Source: RYN-122 sp963761655 (GTDB taxonomy: Bacteria; Actinomycetota; Actinomycetes; Mycobacteriales; SCTD01). From it: a stretch of DNA of 64,000 nt. Below, piece after piece: positions 36,469 through 44,243 of this stretch. Position 1 is the first letter of the stretch, and each line of letters opens with the position of its first letter. The notes under the pieces were generated by a model. The model searched no databases, was not told the DNA's origin, and saw only the letters and a list, made by a program, of their open reading frames with translations. A program made the translations under genes and the position numbers. The DNA lies in NCBI GenBank assembly GCA_963761655.1, contig CAVXHI010000011.1, positions 558,001 through 622,000 on the forward strand. Reading direction: 5' to 3'.

Positions 36469-37206
36469 ATGACCCTGCCTGCCCTGGACCTCACGACGCC
36501 GGTGGAGCGCGCCCTCGTGGTCGTCGCCCACCCCGACGACCTCGACTTCGGCGCCGGCGGCACGATCGCCCGCTGGACGGCCGAGGGCACCGTCGTCAGC
36601 TACTGCATCTGCACCGACGGCGACGCCGGAGGCTTCGACCCGACCGTGCCCCGCGACCAGATCGGGGGCATCCGGCAGGCCGAGCAGCGGGCCGCCGGCA
36701 AGGAGCTCGGCGTCGACGACGTGACCTTCCTCGGCTACCCCGACGGCCGGCTCGAGGTCAGCTTCGACCTGCGCCGCGACATCAGCCGCGTCATCCGGCA
36801 GAAGCGCCCGCAGCGGGTCCTCGTGCAGTCGCCGGAGCGGTCCTACCTGCGCATCGGCGCGTCCCACCCGGACCACCTGGCTGCCGGCGAGGCCGCGCTG
36901 TGCGCCGTCTACCCGGACGCCCGCAACCCGTTCACCCACACCGAGCTGCTGTCGGAGGAGGGGCTCGAGGCGTGGTCGGCGCCGCAGACCTGGATCATGT
37001 CGCCGGGCGACCAGGCCACCCACTGGGTCGACGTCACCGACACGTTCGACAAGAAGGTCGCGGCCCTGCGGCAGCACGTCTCGCAGACCGAGCACATGAC
37101 CGACCTCGACGGGATGCTCCGCGGCTGGCTGACCATGCAGGCCCAGGCCGGCGGGCTCGGCGAGGGACGGCTGGCCGAGGGCTTCCGGGTCATGGACACC
37201 GCCTGA
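36469..37206 (+). CDS. PIG-L family deacetylase
   Basis: 245 aa. The zinc-binding AHPDDLDFGAGG (residues ~20-31) and the later SHPDHLAAGEA (~132) are the family's metal motifs (MshB/Mca/LmbE). These enzymes remove acetyl groups from GlcNAc-type sugars or cleave mycothiol conjugates; which one applies here cannot be decided. It is cytosolic with no signal peptide. The ATG has no clear ribosome site; a TGTCCT box 6 nt upstream may indicate a leaderless transcript. Confidence 0.9.
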   Translation: MTLPALDLTTPVERALVVVAHPDDLDFGAGGTIARWTAEGTVVSYCICTDGDAGGFDPTVPRDQIGGIRQAEQRAAGKELGVDDVTFLGYPDGRLEVSFDLRRDISRVIRQKRPQRVLVQSPERSYLRIGASHPDHLAAGEAALCAVYPDARNPFTHTELLSEEGLEAWSAPQTWIMSPGDQATHWVDVTDTFDKKVAALRQHVSQTEHMTDLDGMLRGWLTMQAQAGGLGEGRLAEGFRVMDTA

Positions 37207-37272
37207 CCGGACCAGCCCGCCCGGGCCATGGACGGCACCGGCCGCCGCCCCCACCCTGGGCAGGTGCTCGCC

Positions 37273-37425
37273 GTGACCTGCCTGACCTGCGCCGTCCAGC
37301 TCGCCCGTCCCGCGGACGGGTCCCGTGACGACGCCGACGTCGTGCGCTCCTTCCTCGTCCGGCACAGCGACGACGCGTGCGTGACCGGTCTGGACCTCCC
37401 GGCGGTGCGCCCGCACCTGGTGTGA
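37273..37425 (+). CDS. Small hypothetical protein with CLTC motif
   Basis: About 50 aa: starts VTCLTC, then a charged middle (DGSRDDADVVRSFLVRHSDD) and ends VRPHLV. The two N-terminal Cys, one later Cys and two His might bind a metal, but no family is recognised. Its stop overlaps a possible GTG of the next hydrolase gene. Earlier starts at 37228 and 37264 are possible. Kept because of codon usage and a clean gap. Confidence 0.4.
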   Translation: MTCLTCAVQLARPADGSRDDADVVRSFLVRHSDDACVTGLDLPAVRPHLV

Positions 37426-37429
37426 CCCG

Positions 37430-37435
37430 TACGGT
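37430..37435 (+). promoter_or_regulatory. Leaderless -10 box of the hydrolase gene
   Basis: TACGGT ends 7 nt before GTG 37443, and there is no ribosome site. It supports that start over GTG 37422. Confidence 0.5.
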
Positions 37436-37442
37436 CGCCGCC

Positions 37443-38288
37443 GTGGACACCCTCTCCGTCGACGCGGCCGGCCTGACCTTCGGCTGCCTCACCTGGGGAG
37501 CCCCCGGGGACCCGCTCGTGCTGCTCGTCCACGGCTACCCGGACACGCCGCACACCTGGCGCCACCTCGCTCCGCTGCTCGCCGCCGAGGGCCGGTACGT
37601 CGTCGCGCCGGCCACCCGCGGCTACGGCCCGACCGACGTCCCCGCGGACGGCGACTACCTCGGGCGCGTGCTCGGCGAGGACCTCGTCGCCCTGCACGCC
37701 GCCCTCGGCGGTGACGAGCGCGCCGTCCTCGTCGGCCACGACTGGGGCGCCGTCGCCACGTACGCCGTCACCGCGCACGCCCCCGACACCTTCCGCCGGT
37801 ACGTGACCCTGGCCGTCCCGCCGCCGGCCGCCCTGCTGCAGGCGTTCACCTCGCCGCGCACCCTGCTCACCGGCGTCCGGCAGCTGGGCAACAGCTGGTA
37901 CTTCGCCTACAACCAGCTGCCCGGCGTCGAGGCGACCCTGGACCGGGTCATCGCGAAGCACTGGCGGGACTGGTCCCCCGGGTACGACGCCACCGAGGAC
38001 GTCGCCCACGTGCTCGCCGCGCTCGACACCCCGGCTCGACGTCGGGCCGCGCTCGGCTACTACCGGCAGAACCTGCGCGGCGGCGCGCCCGAGGGCTTCC
38101 GCACCGTCCCGCGCGCTCCCGTCCTCTACCTGCACGGCACCGACGACGGCTGCCTGCGCGCCGACCTCGCCGCGACCGCGCAGCTGCCTCCCGGGAGCGG
38201 CTTCGGCCTGGTGCCGGGAGCCGGGCACTTCCTGCAGCTCGAGCGGCCGCAGCGGGTGCACCGGCTCATCCAGGACTGGATCTCCTGA
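37443..38288 (+). CDS. Alpha/beta hydrolase, epoxide hydrolase/dehalogenase-like
   Basis: 281 aa. The oxyanion motif HGYPDTPHTW (HGxP) near residue 28 and a nucleophile elbow VGHDWGA with Asp instead of Ser near 98 place it with epoxide hydrolases and haloalkane/haloacetate dehalogenases. The general base His is in GAGHFLQLERP near the end and the acid in LHGTDDGCLR. Tyr residues that would activate an epoxide are plausible (YFAYNQL, LGYYRQ). The substrate is unknown. Confidence 0.85.
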   Translation: MDTLSVDAAGLTFGCLTWGAPGDPLVLLVHGYPDTPHTWRHLAPLLAAEGRYVVAPATRGYGPTDVPADGDYLGRVLGEDLVALHAALGGDERAVLVGHDWGAVATYAVTAHAPDTFRRYVTLAVPPPAALLQAFTSPRTLLTGVRQLGNSWYFAYNQLPGVEATLDRVIAKHWRDWSPGYDATEDVAHVLAALDTPARRRAALGYYRQNLRGGAPEGFRTVPRAPVLYLHGTDDGCLRADLAATAQLPPGSGFGLVPGAGHFLQLERPQRVHRLIQDWIS

Positions 38289-38434
38289 CGGTCCGCCTGC
38301 TCGCCCTCACCCTGGCTGCCCGCGAGACGAGGGCTCCCTGGAGCACCGCGACGTACGAGGCCCACCGGGCCGCGGTCGCTGCCCTGGTCGACGAGCTGGG
38401 GCCGGACCTCGCCCGCGACGACGCCCTGCAGTCC

Positions 38435-39112
38435 GTGCACGACGACGACCCCGCGGTGCGCGCCCTGGCCGTCGACGTCCTGGGTGCCCTCGCCGACCGC
38501 GACCCCAGGGCGCTGCCCCTGCTGCTCGCTGTCGCGGGGACGGCCGCACAGGACCCGGACGACGACGTGCGGTGGGCCGTCGCGGACGCGCTCGACCACG
38601 GCGACGACCCGCGGGTGGTGCCGGTCCTGCTCCGGCTGACCCACGACGCCGACCACGACGTCCGCTGGAAGGCTGTCACCGCGCTCCCCCTGCTGCTCCA
38701 GGACCCCGCATCGGACGACCCCGGCGTCCAGGCGCTGCTGCGGGCGTGTGCCGACGAGGACCCGGACGTGCGCGACTGGGCGGCCTTCGGGCTGGGCGTC
38801 CTGCTCGACGTCGACACCCCCGCCGTCCGGGACGCGCTGGCGACGCTCCTCGAGGACGCCGAGGCCGACACCGCCGGTGAGGCCGCCGTCGGTCTCGCCC
38901 GACGTCGCGATCCCCGGGTGCTGGCAGTCCTCCTGCGGGAGCTCGCCACGCCCGACGTCGGCAACCTGTACGTCGAGGCGGCGGGAGAGCTCGGGGACCC
39001 GGCCCTGCTGCCGGCGCTCCTGGCGCTGCAGGCGGCGGGGTGGCAGACGGACCACGAGCCGCGGCCAGGGGTCCTGGACGAGGCGCTGCGGAGCTGTCGC
39101 GGCCCCGGCTGA
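38435..39112 (+). CDS. HEAT-repeat protein (start uncertain, probably longer)
   Basis: 225 aa from GTG 38435, built of HEAT-like pairs: AVRALAVDVLGALADRD, DDDVRWAVADALDHGDDPRV, DHDVRWKAVTALPLLL, DPDVRDWAAFGLGVLLD. Such proteins are helical scaffolds. The frame stays open with gene-like sequence upstream (TRAPWSTATYEAHRAAVAAL) back to the hydrolase stop, but no ATG, GTG or TTG occurs there. Either a CTG start or a lost start codon is implied. Confidence 0.7.
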   Translation: MHDDDPAVRALAVDVLGALADRDPRALPLLLAVAGTAAQDPDDDVRWAVADALDHGDDPRVVPVLLRLTHDADHDVRWKAVTALPLLLQDPASDDPGVQALLRACADEDPDVRDWAAFGLGVLLDVDTPAVRDALATLLEDAEADTAGEAAVGLARRRDPRVLAVLLRELATPDVGNLYVEAAGELGDPALLPALLALQAAGWQTDHEPRPGVLDEALRSCRGPG

Positions 39113-39326
39113 CCGCCGCCCGGCTCGTCCCCGCCGGAGGTCTTCGGCCGCCGTCCGCAGGTCCTCCTGGTCGGGCGTGCCGTGGGCCTGTCCTGTTCGC
39201 CTTCGACCCCTTCAGGAGCTCCCCGCAAAGATGTTGACGTCGTTCTTCTCGGGGGTCGTTGTGGGGCCTGTTCTTGTCGGACCCGGGTGACAGGCTCGCC
39301 TCAGCGATCAGGGGGAGGGGGCAGTC

Positions 39327-41030
39327 ATGTTCGAGAAGCGTCGGTCGACGAGTGGGCTGTTCCCGGTGTGCCGTTCGGTGCTGTCGCCGACGACCCCGTC
39401 GAGGTCGCCCAGCCCGTCGTGGACCCTTCTCCCGGCGCGGACGTCGTGGCGCTCGCTGTGGCTGTGGAGCGGGCCCTGCTGGTGGTGCCGTCGGTGCTGT
39501 CGCCCCGTGCGGCGGTGGTCCGGGCGGAGGCGCTGCTGGCGCTGCAGGAACGGGTCGGCGGCGGCGGCCCTGTGTGCGGTCGCTGATGTGGAGGAGCGGG
39601 GCTTGTGGCGGGAGCGGCAGGCCGGGTCGACCCGGACGTGGCTGCGGACGCTGCCGTGCGGCGACACCGGTCAGCTCGCGCTGAGCCGGCTGCTGCGGGA
39701 CCGGCCGGTGCTCGGGCAGGCGTTCGCCGACGGCCGCGTCTCGGCGAGGACGTTCGGGGCGGTCGCTCGTGAGCTCGCCCGCGTCCCGCTCCAGGTGGAG
39801 CCGGAGCAGCTCGAGGGCGTGCTCGTCGACGGTCTCGGCGAGGTGCTGCGGGTCTGGGCGGGCGCGGCGTGCCTGGACCCGACCCCGGAGCAGGAGGCGG
39901 TGTTCGACGAGCGCCGGGAGCTGCTCGCGACCGTGGTCCGGTCAGGGCTGCAGGACACCTGGTCCGACGCTGCGGGCAAGCTCGAACCGGCGTTCACGCT
40001 GGCGGCGACGGTGCTGGCTCCGGCGGAGGTCGTCTCGGGGGTGCGGCTGCTGGTCGACGCCCTGCAGCCCGAGGCGCAGACCGACCAGGCGGCCGAGCAG
40101 GCGTACCGCGACCGGGGGCTGTCGCTGCGCAAGCTCAAGTCCGGCGGCTGGTCGTTGCGGGCGCACCTGACCGACGAGGTCGGGCAGCACCTGCACGACG
40201 AGCTCGTGTCCCGCGACCCGGACAGTCCGGCCCACAAGGCCCGCCTGACCCGGCAGCACGCCGCACCCGACCCCGACGGCGTCACCGTCGAGGACGTCCT
40301 GCGGCCCGACGCGACCGACCAGGACTCGCCGGGCAGGGCGACGGAGACCGACGGGAACGGGGACGACGACCGCATCGAGGCCGCCACGCCCGAGGACGTC
40401 GACCTCGACGTCGATGCTGCCGAGACGGACCGCTTCGGTGCCGCCGGCGCGGGCGTCGACCCCGACCCGTTCGACGGTCACGTCGAGGGCGAGGTCCTGG
40501 GCAGCCGCGACCAGCGCGCCCACGACGCGTTCGCCCAGCTCCTCGCCGACCTCACCACCTGCGCCCCCAGCGCCGGCACCCCCGCGCCCAGCCACCTCAC
40601 CATCACTGCCAGCGTCGACGCCCTCGACGGCACGCCCGGAGCACCACCGGGCCGCCTCCACACCAGCAGCGGCGACGTCCCCCTCACCCCCAGCCAACTA
40701 CGCCGGCACGGCTGCACCAGCCTGCTGTCCGCGGTCCTCACCGACGCGCGAGACAGACCGGTCGCAGCCTCCGGCGACCACCGGCACGCCACCGCCCGGG
40801 AACGCCGCGCCCTGCACGCCGCCTGGGGCACCACCTGCGCCGTCAACGGCTGCACCCACACCGGCACCGTGCCGCACCACGCCGAACCCTGGTGGAAGAC
40901 CCACCAGACCACCGTCAAAGACCTCGTCCCGCTCTGCCAGCACCACCACCACGACCTGCACGACGGCAGCAAGACCCTGCGCCTGCGCGACGACCGGTGC
41001 ATCGACGAGTGGGGCTGGACAAGCAGCTGA
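39327..41030 (+). CDS. DUF222/HNH endonuclease protein, N-terminal region frameshifted
   Basis: 567 codons open. From about residue 80 it is a DUF222 protein (LWRERQAGSTRTWLRTLP, SRLLRDRPVLGQAFADGRVS) with an acidic linker (~300-380) and a C-terminal HNH nuclease: NGCTHTGTVPHH, then VPLCQHHHHDLHDG. The first ~75 residues in this frame are not gene-like. The matching sequence (PGADVVALAVAVERALLVV) is one frame over and rejoins at the GGC run near 39555-39567. ATG at 39327 has a strong GGGGAGGGGG site, so a second shift soon after the start is implied. Confidence 0.7.
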   Translation: MFEKRRSTSGLFPVCRSVLSPTTPSRSPSPSWTLLPARTSWRSLWLWSGPCWWCRRCCRPVRRWSGRRRCWRCRNGSAAAALCAVADVEERGLWRERQAGSTRTWLRTLPCGDTGQLALSRLLRDRPVLGQAFADGRVSARTFGAVARELARVPLQVEPEQLEGVLVDGLGEVLRVWAGAACLDPTPEQEAVFDERRELLATVVRSGLQDTWSDAAGKLEPAFTLAATVLAPAEVVSGVRLLVDALQPEAQTDQAAEQAYRDRGLSLRKLKSGGWSLRAHLTDEVGQHLHDELVSRDPDSPAHKARLTRQHAAPDPDGVTVEDVLRPDATDQDSPGRATETDGNGDDDRIEAATPEDVDLDVDAAETDRFGAAGAGVDPDPFDGHVEGEVLGSRDQRAHDAFAQLLADLTTCAPSAGTPAPSHLTITASVDALDGTPGAPPGRLHTSSGDVPLTPSQLRRHGCTSLLSAVLTDARDRPVAASGDHRHATARERRALHAAWGTTCAVNGCTHTGTVPHHAEPWWKTHQTTVKDLVPLCQHHHHDLHDGSKTLRLRDDRCIDEWGWTSS

Positions 41031-41048
41031 CCCACGAGCAGGGCGGCG

Positions 41049-41522
41049 CTAGAAGAGGGTCTCGTCGGACGGTCCGCGCTCCAGCGCCAGCAGGGCCGTC
41101 TTGCGCTCCACCCCGCCCGCGTAGCCGCGCAGGTTCCCGTCGCTGCCGATCACCCGGTGGCACGGCACGAGCACGGCGACCGGGTTGCGCCCGTTCGCCG
41201 ACCCGACCGCACGGACCGCGCCGGGAGACCCGACGCGCTGGGCCAGCTCCGCGTACGTCGCCGTCGTCCCGTACGGGATGCGCTGCAGCTCCGCCCAGAC
41301 GGCCTGCTGGAACGGCGTCCCCGGCGGCCGGACCGGCACGGTGAACGCGCGGCGTCCGGAGCAGAAGTACTCGGTCAGCTCGCGCACGCCCTGGTCGAGC
41401 ACGGGGCACGAGGACGGCTCACCTGCGGGCAGCTCGGCCGGCGCGAACGACACCCGCACCAGCACGCCGTCGGACTCCGACAGCAGCACGTCCCCGAGCG
41501 GCGACGGGCAGGTGGTCCACAC
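41049..41522 (-). CDS. ogt: Methylated-DNA--protein-cysteine methyltransferase
   Basis: 157 aa. It repairs O6-alkylguanine by moving the alkyl group to its own Cys. The DNA-binding helix FQQAVWAELQRIPYGTTATY, the arginine finger GSANGRNPVAVLVPCHRVIG with the acceptor Cys (PCHRV near residue 127) and GNLRGYAGGVERK are all present. GTG at 41522 lies 7 nt after a TACGGT box, with no ribosome site. It is divergent from acVLRF1 across 24 bp. Confidence 0.94.
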   Translation of the reverse strand: MWTTCPSPLGDVLLSESDGVLVRVSFAPAELPAGEPSSCPVLDQGVRELTEYFCSGRRAFTVPVRPPGTPFQQAVWAELQRIPYGTTATYAELAQRVGSPGAVRAVGSANGRNPVAVLVPCHRVIGSDGNLRGYAGGVERKTALLALERGPSDETLF

Positions 41523-41529
41523 CCGGCCG

Positions 41530-41539
41530 ACCGTACTGT
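41530..41539. promoter_or_regulatory. Overlapping divergent -10 boxes (ogt / acVLRF1)
   Basis: ACCGTACTGT reads TACTGT on plus, 7 nt before GTG 41547, and TACGGT on minus, 7 nt before GTG 41522. The boxes share the central TA. The 24-bp gap therefore holds two leaderless promoters in one nearly symmetrical element. Confidence 0.65.
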
Positions 41540-41546
41540 CCAGCAG

Positions 41547-42146
41547 GTGCGATGCGGGCCGGCAGCAGGTGGAGGCCGCTGGGTCGACGTCCCGCCGGAG
41601 CGGCTGGCCGGCTGGCTCGCCCGCTTCGCCGAGGAGCACGGGTCGGTGACCGTCGACGGCCTGGCGCACTCGGCGCAGGACGGCGCCGTCGCCGTCCTCA
41701 CGCCCCCGTACCGTCCCGTGAGCGAGGAGCTGACGCCGGACCTCCGGGTCGGGGTGCTGCTCGTCCGGCTCGGCGGGTACGCCGCCGGGGTCTTCGAAGG
41801 GACGACGTTGATCACCAGCAAGGTCGGCAGCCGGCAGGTCCACGGCCGCAGCGCGGCGGGCGGGCAGAGCCAGCAGCGGTTCGCCCGACGGCGCGACAAC
41901 CAGGTCACGGTCGCCTACGCGACGGCGGCCGACAACGCGGTGCGCCACCTGGCCGCCGAGCGGCTGGACGTCGTCGTCACGGGCGGGGAGCGCACGGCGG
42001 TCGACGCGGTGCTGGCCGACCGTCGTCTGGAGCACCTGCGGGCGAAGGTCGTCGACCGGCTGCTCGACGTGCCCGACCCCCGGCACGCCGTCCTGCTGGG
42101 CAGCCCGGGGCTGTTCCGCGCGGTCCGCGTCACGGTCCACGCATGA
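41547..42146 (+). CDS. acVLRF1 family peptidyl-tRNA hydrolase (Vms1-like release factor)
   Basis: 199 aa. The family's core is clear: GGGRWVDVPPERLAGWL at the N-terminus, VGVLLVRLGGYAAGVF near residue 69, and the catalytic loop KVGSRQVHGRSAAGG followed by SQQRFARRRDNQ near 92-118, with Gln residues placed as in eRF1/Vms1-type hydrolases. It is thought to release nascent chains from tRNA on stalled or split ribosomes. The leaderless GTG start is shared with ogt's promoter. It ends in ATGA with the RNase III-like gene. Confidence 0.9.
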   Translation: MRCGPAAGGGRWVDVPPERLAGWLARFAEEHGSVTVDGLAHSAQDGAVAVLTPPYRPVSEELTPDLRVGVLLVRLGGYAAGVFEGTTLITSKVGSRQVHGRSAAGGQSQQRFARRRDNQVTVAYATAADNAVRHLAAERLDVVVTGGERTAVDAVLADRRLEHLRAKVVDRLLDVPDPRHAVLLGSPGLFRAVRVTVHA

Positions 42147-42838
42147 CGCCGCCGGACAGGCTGCGCACCACCAGCACGCCCGAGGACCGCGCCCTGCTGA
42201 ACGCGGTGCTCGGCGTCGTCGTCCCGGTCGACGACGTCCCCGCGCTGCTCGACCCGCGTGGCGCCCGGTTCCAGCGCCTGGAGTGGCTGGGCGACAGCCT
42301 GCTCGACGTCCTGGTGGCCCGGGTCCGCGCGAGCGAGCCGTCCCTGCGCCGGCAGGACCTCACCAGCGACGCCGCCCTGGCCGAGAGGGTCCTGGCGACC
42401 GGGCTGCCGGAGCGGCTCGACTGGGAGCCGTCGCCGCAGCGGCTGGCCGACCTCGTCGAGGCCGCGATCGCCGCAGGCCACCGGGCGGCCGGCTTCTTCG
42501 GCGCCCGCACCGTCGCGGTGCGCCTGGTGTCGGAGGTCCTGGCGCAGCCGGCGGTGCCGAAGGGGCTCACCGCGGCCCAGGCGGCCGAGGCGGGGAGCGC
42601 CGTGATGGAGGCAGCCGTCGCGCTGCTGCTGTTCGCCAAGCACCCGGACGACGACGAGGGCGAGCTGTCGACGCGGCGGGCCGGGCTGCTCGACAGCGAC
42701 CGGGTGGCGCGCCGGCACGGCGACGGCCAGGGCCCGGTCGGGGAGCAGGTCGACCGGCTCCAGGCGGAGCTCGGCCGGGTGCTGGTCATCCGGGGAGAGC
42801 AGGCCGCCGTCCACGCCGCGCTGCCGTACCTGCGCTGA
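42143..42838 (+). CDS. RNase III-like protein with a partial second copy
   Basis: 231 aa. Residues 43-131 match the RNase III fold: FQRLEWLGDSLL (Glu47 and Asp51), SDAALAERVLATGL, and LADLVEAAIAAG (Asp103, Glu106), so the main metal-binding acids are kept. Residues ~151-190 look like a second, degenerate copy (GSAVMEAAVALLLF, DEGELSTRRAGLL) with the GD acid lost. No double-stranded-RNA-binding domain is visible. It is coupled to acVLRF1 by ATGA, suggesting RNA cleavage tied to ribosome rescue; this is inference. Its end overlaps the GT87 gene by 53 bp. Confidence 0.65.
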   Translation: MTPPDRLRTTSTPEDRALLNAVLGVVVPVDDVPALLDPRGARFQRLEWLGDSLLDVLVARVRASEPSLRRQDLTSDAALAERVLATGLPERLDWEPSPQRLADLVEAAIAAGHRAAGFFGARTVAVRLVSEVLAQPAVPKGLTAAQAAEAGSAVMEAAVALLLFAKHPDDDEGELSTRRAGLLDSDRVARRHGDGQGPVGEQVDRLQAELGRVLVIRGEQAAVHAALPYLR

Positions 42839-44111
42839 CGGCCACGACCGCGAGCGCCGCCCCGTAGGACAGCCGCCCGACGAGCTGCTCGGGTCCGTCC
42901 AGGATCGTGACGAAGAACAGCGGGTAGGCGGCGGCCGCCACCGCGAGGCCGGGCCACCAGCCGGACACGCAGACCAGCGCGACGAGCAGCAGCGAGTACC
43001 AGGGCTGCACCGGCGTCAGCAGCAGGAAGACCCCGCTGAGCAGGCGCGCACCGGCGTCGGGGAACGGCAGCGACGTCCGCAGCGCCCACCCGACGACGCC
43101 GACCAGCCCCAGCGCGACCACGACGGTCGCGGCCGTCCCCGAGAGCCCGAGCAGTCCGACGAGCAGGTAGCGCGTGCCCTCGCCGTACTTCTCCTCGGCG
43201 AGGTAGCCGGGCAGGTAGCCGACGACGCGGGTGCCGACGGCGAGCACGTGCGGCAGGTAGCCGAGCACCGCGACCGCGGCCGCGACCAGCACGACCCCGA
43301 CCGGACGACGGCCCCGGCGCAGCAGCAGCGGGAACAGCAGCGCCGGGTACACCTTCACCAGCGTCGCGAGGGCGAGCAGCGCCGACGCCGGGAGCACCCG
43401 GCCGCGCCGCTCCAGCGCGACCGCCCCGCAGACGAGCAGCACCCCGAGGACGTCGACGTGCGCGTTCTGCACCGCCTCGAGCACCGGCAGCGGCGTCAGC
43501 GCGTAGACGGCGGCCCAGCGGCGGTCGCGGGCGAGGGCCAGCAGGCAGGCGAGGACGGCGAGGTCGAGCACGAGCCCCGCGCCCTCGTAGCCGCGGTCCC
43601 GCGCCTGCAGGGGCACGACCTGGTGCTCCAGCCAGAACCACGCCTCCGCCACGGGCGGGTAGATGGTCCGCACGTTCGCCCGGTTGATCTTCGTCTGCGT
43701 GTCGGTGCCGCGCAGCGAGGGCGGCCAGATCCAGTCCATGCCCTCGACGTCGCGCAGGCGCTCCAGCTGCGGCGCCTCGGGCACGTACCGGTACGGGTCG
43801 ATGCCCTCGCTCTGCACGACGCCGTCCCAGGCGTACCGGTAGAGGTCGTCGGACAGCGGCGCCTTCGGCGACAGCGCCGCGAGCCGGACGACGACGGCGC
43901 CGAGCAGCAGCAGCGCGACGGCGGTGCGGCGCGGCAGGCGCAGGACGCAGAGCACGGTGCCGGCCGACACCAGCGCCCAGACGGCGATCACCAGCAGCAG
44001 CGCGTACCGGCGCTCGATGATCCCGCCCGGGCCCGAGGACAGCCGCGCCAGCACGGCCTGCACCGCGACGCCGGCGACCGCACCGGCGAGCAGCAGCCGG
44101 TGCCGGGTCAC
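42786..44111 (-). CDS. GT87-type polytopic glycosyltransferase
   Basis: 441 aa with about ten membrane segments. The first extracytoplasmic loop has SDDLYRYAWDGVVQSEGIDP near residue 70, the acidic motif of polyprenol-phosphate-sugar-dependent mannosyl/arabinosyl transferases (GT87/DUF2029 and relatives). FPLLLRRGRRPVG and TPVQPWYSLLL are also family-like. It is likely to build cell-envelope glycans. GTG at 44111 follows a TACTGT box by 7 nt. Sugar and acceptor are unknown. Confidence 0.8.
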   Translation of the reverse strand: MTRHRLLLAGAVAGVAVQAVLARLSSGPGGIIERRYALLLVIAVWALVSAGTVLCVLRLPRRTAVALLLLGAVVVRLAALSPKAPLSDDLYRYAWDGVVQSEGIDPYRYVPEAPQLERLRDVEGMDWIWPPSLRGTDTQTKINRANVRTIYPPVAEAWFWLEHQVVPLQARDRGYEGAGLVLDLAVLACLLALARDRRWAAVYALTPLPVLEAVQNAHVDVLGVLLVCGAVALERRGRVLPASALLALATLVKVYPALLFPLLLRRGRRPVGVVLVAAAVAVLGYLPHVLAVGTRVVGYLPGYLAEEKYGEGTRYLLVGLLGLSGTAATVVVALGLVGVVGWALRTSLPFPDAGARLLSGVFLLLTPVQPWYSLLLVALVCVSGWWPGLAVAAAAYPLFFVTILDGPEQLVGRLSYGAALAVVAVSAGTAARRGRRPALPG

Positions 44112-44118
44112 CGCACGG

Positions 44119-44124
44119 ACAGTA
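44119..44124 (-). promoter_or_regulatory. Leaderless -10 box of the GT87 gene
   Basis: TACTGT ends 7 nt before GTG 44111. No ribosome site is present. Confidence 0.5.
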
Positions 44125-44126
44125 GG

Positions 44127-44146
44127 CCTGTGGCAGGCGCCACAGG
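44127..44146. promoter_or_regulatory. 7-bp palindrome over the GT87 -35 region
   Basis: CCTGTGG-N6-CCACAGG is a perfect inverted repeat whose TGTGG-N6-CCACA core equals that at 31404-31425. It covers where the -35 of the GT87 promoter should lie, so it may be an operator for a CRP-like regulator. Confidence 0.4.
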
Positions 44147-44154
44147 TGGACGGC

Positions 44155-44183
44155 GAACCGGACGGGCATCCCTGACGAACGAC
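44155..44183 (+). promoter_or_regulatory. ECF-type promoter of lipoprotein gene 1
   Basis: GAACCGG-N14-CGAACGAC. The same two blocks and the same spacer length occur before the paralogous gene at 45069. The GAACC block and 16-bp effective spacing suit an ECF sigma factor. Confidence 0.55.
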
Positions 44184-44243
44184 CTGACAAGACAGTGCAC
44201 GAGCCGGCAGACCTCCTGCCGTGCGATGAGAGGACCTGACCCC

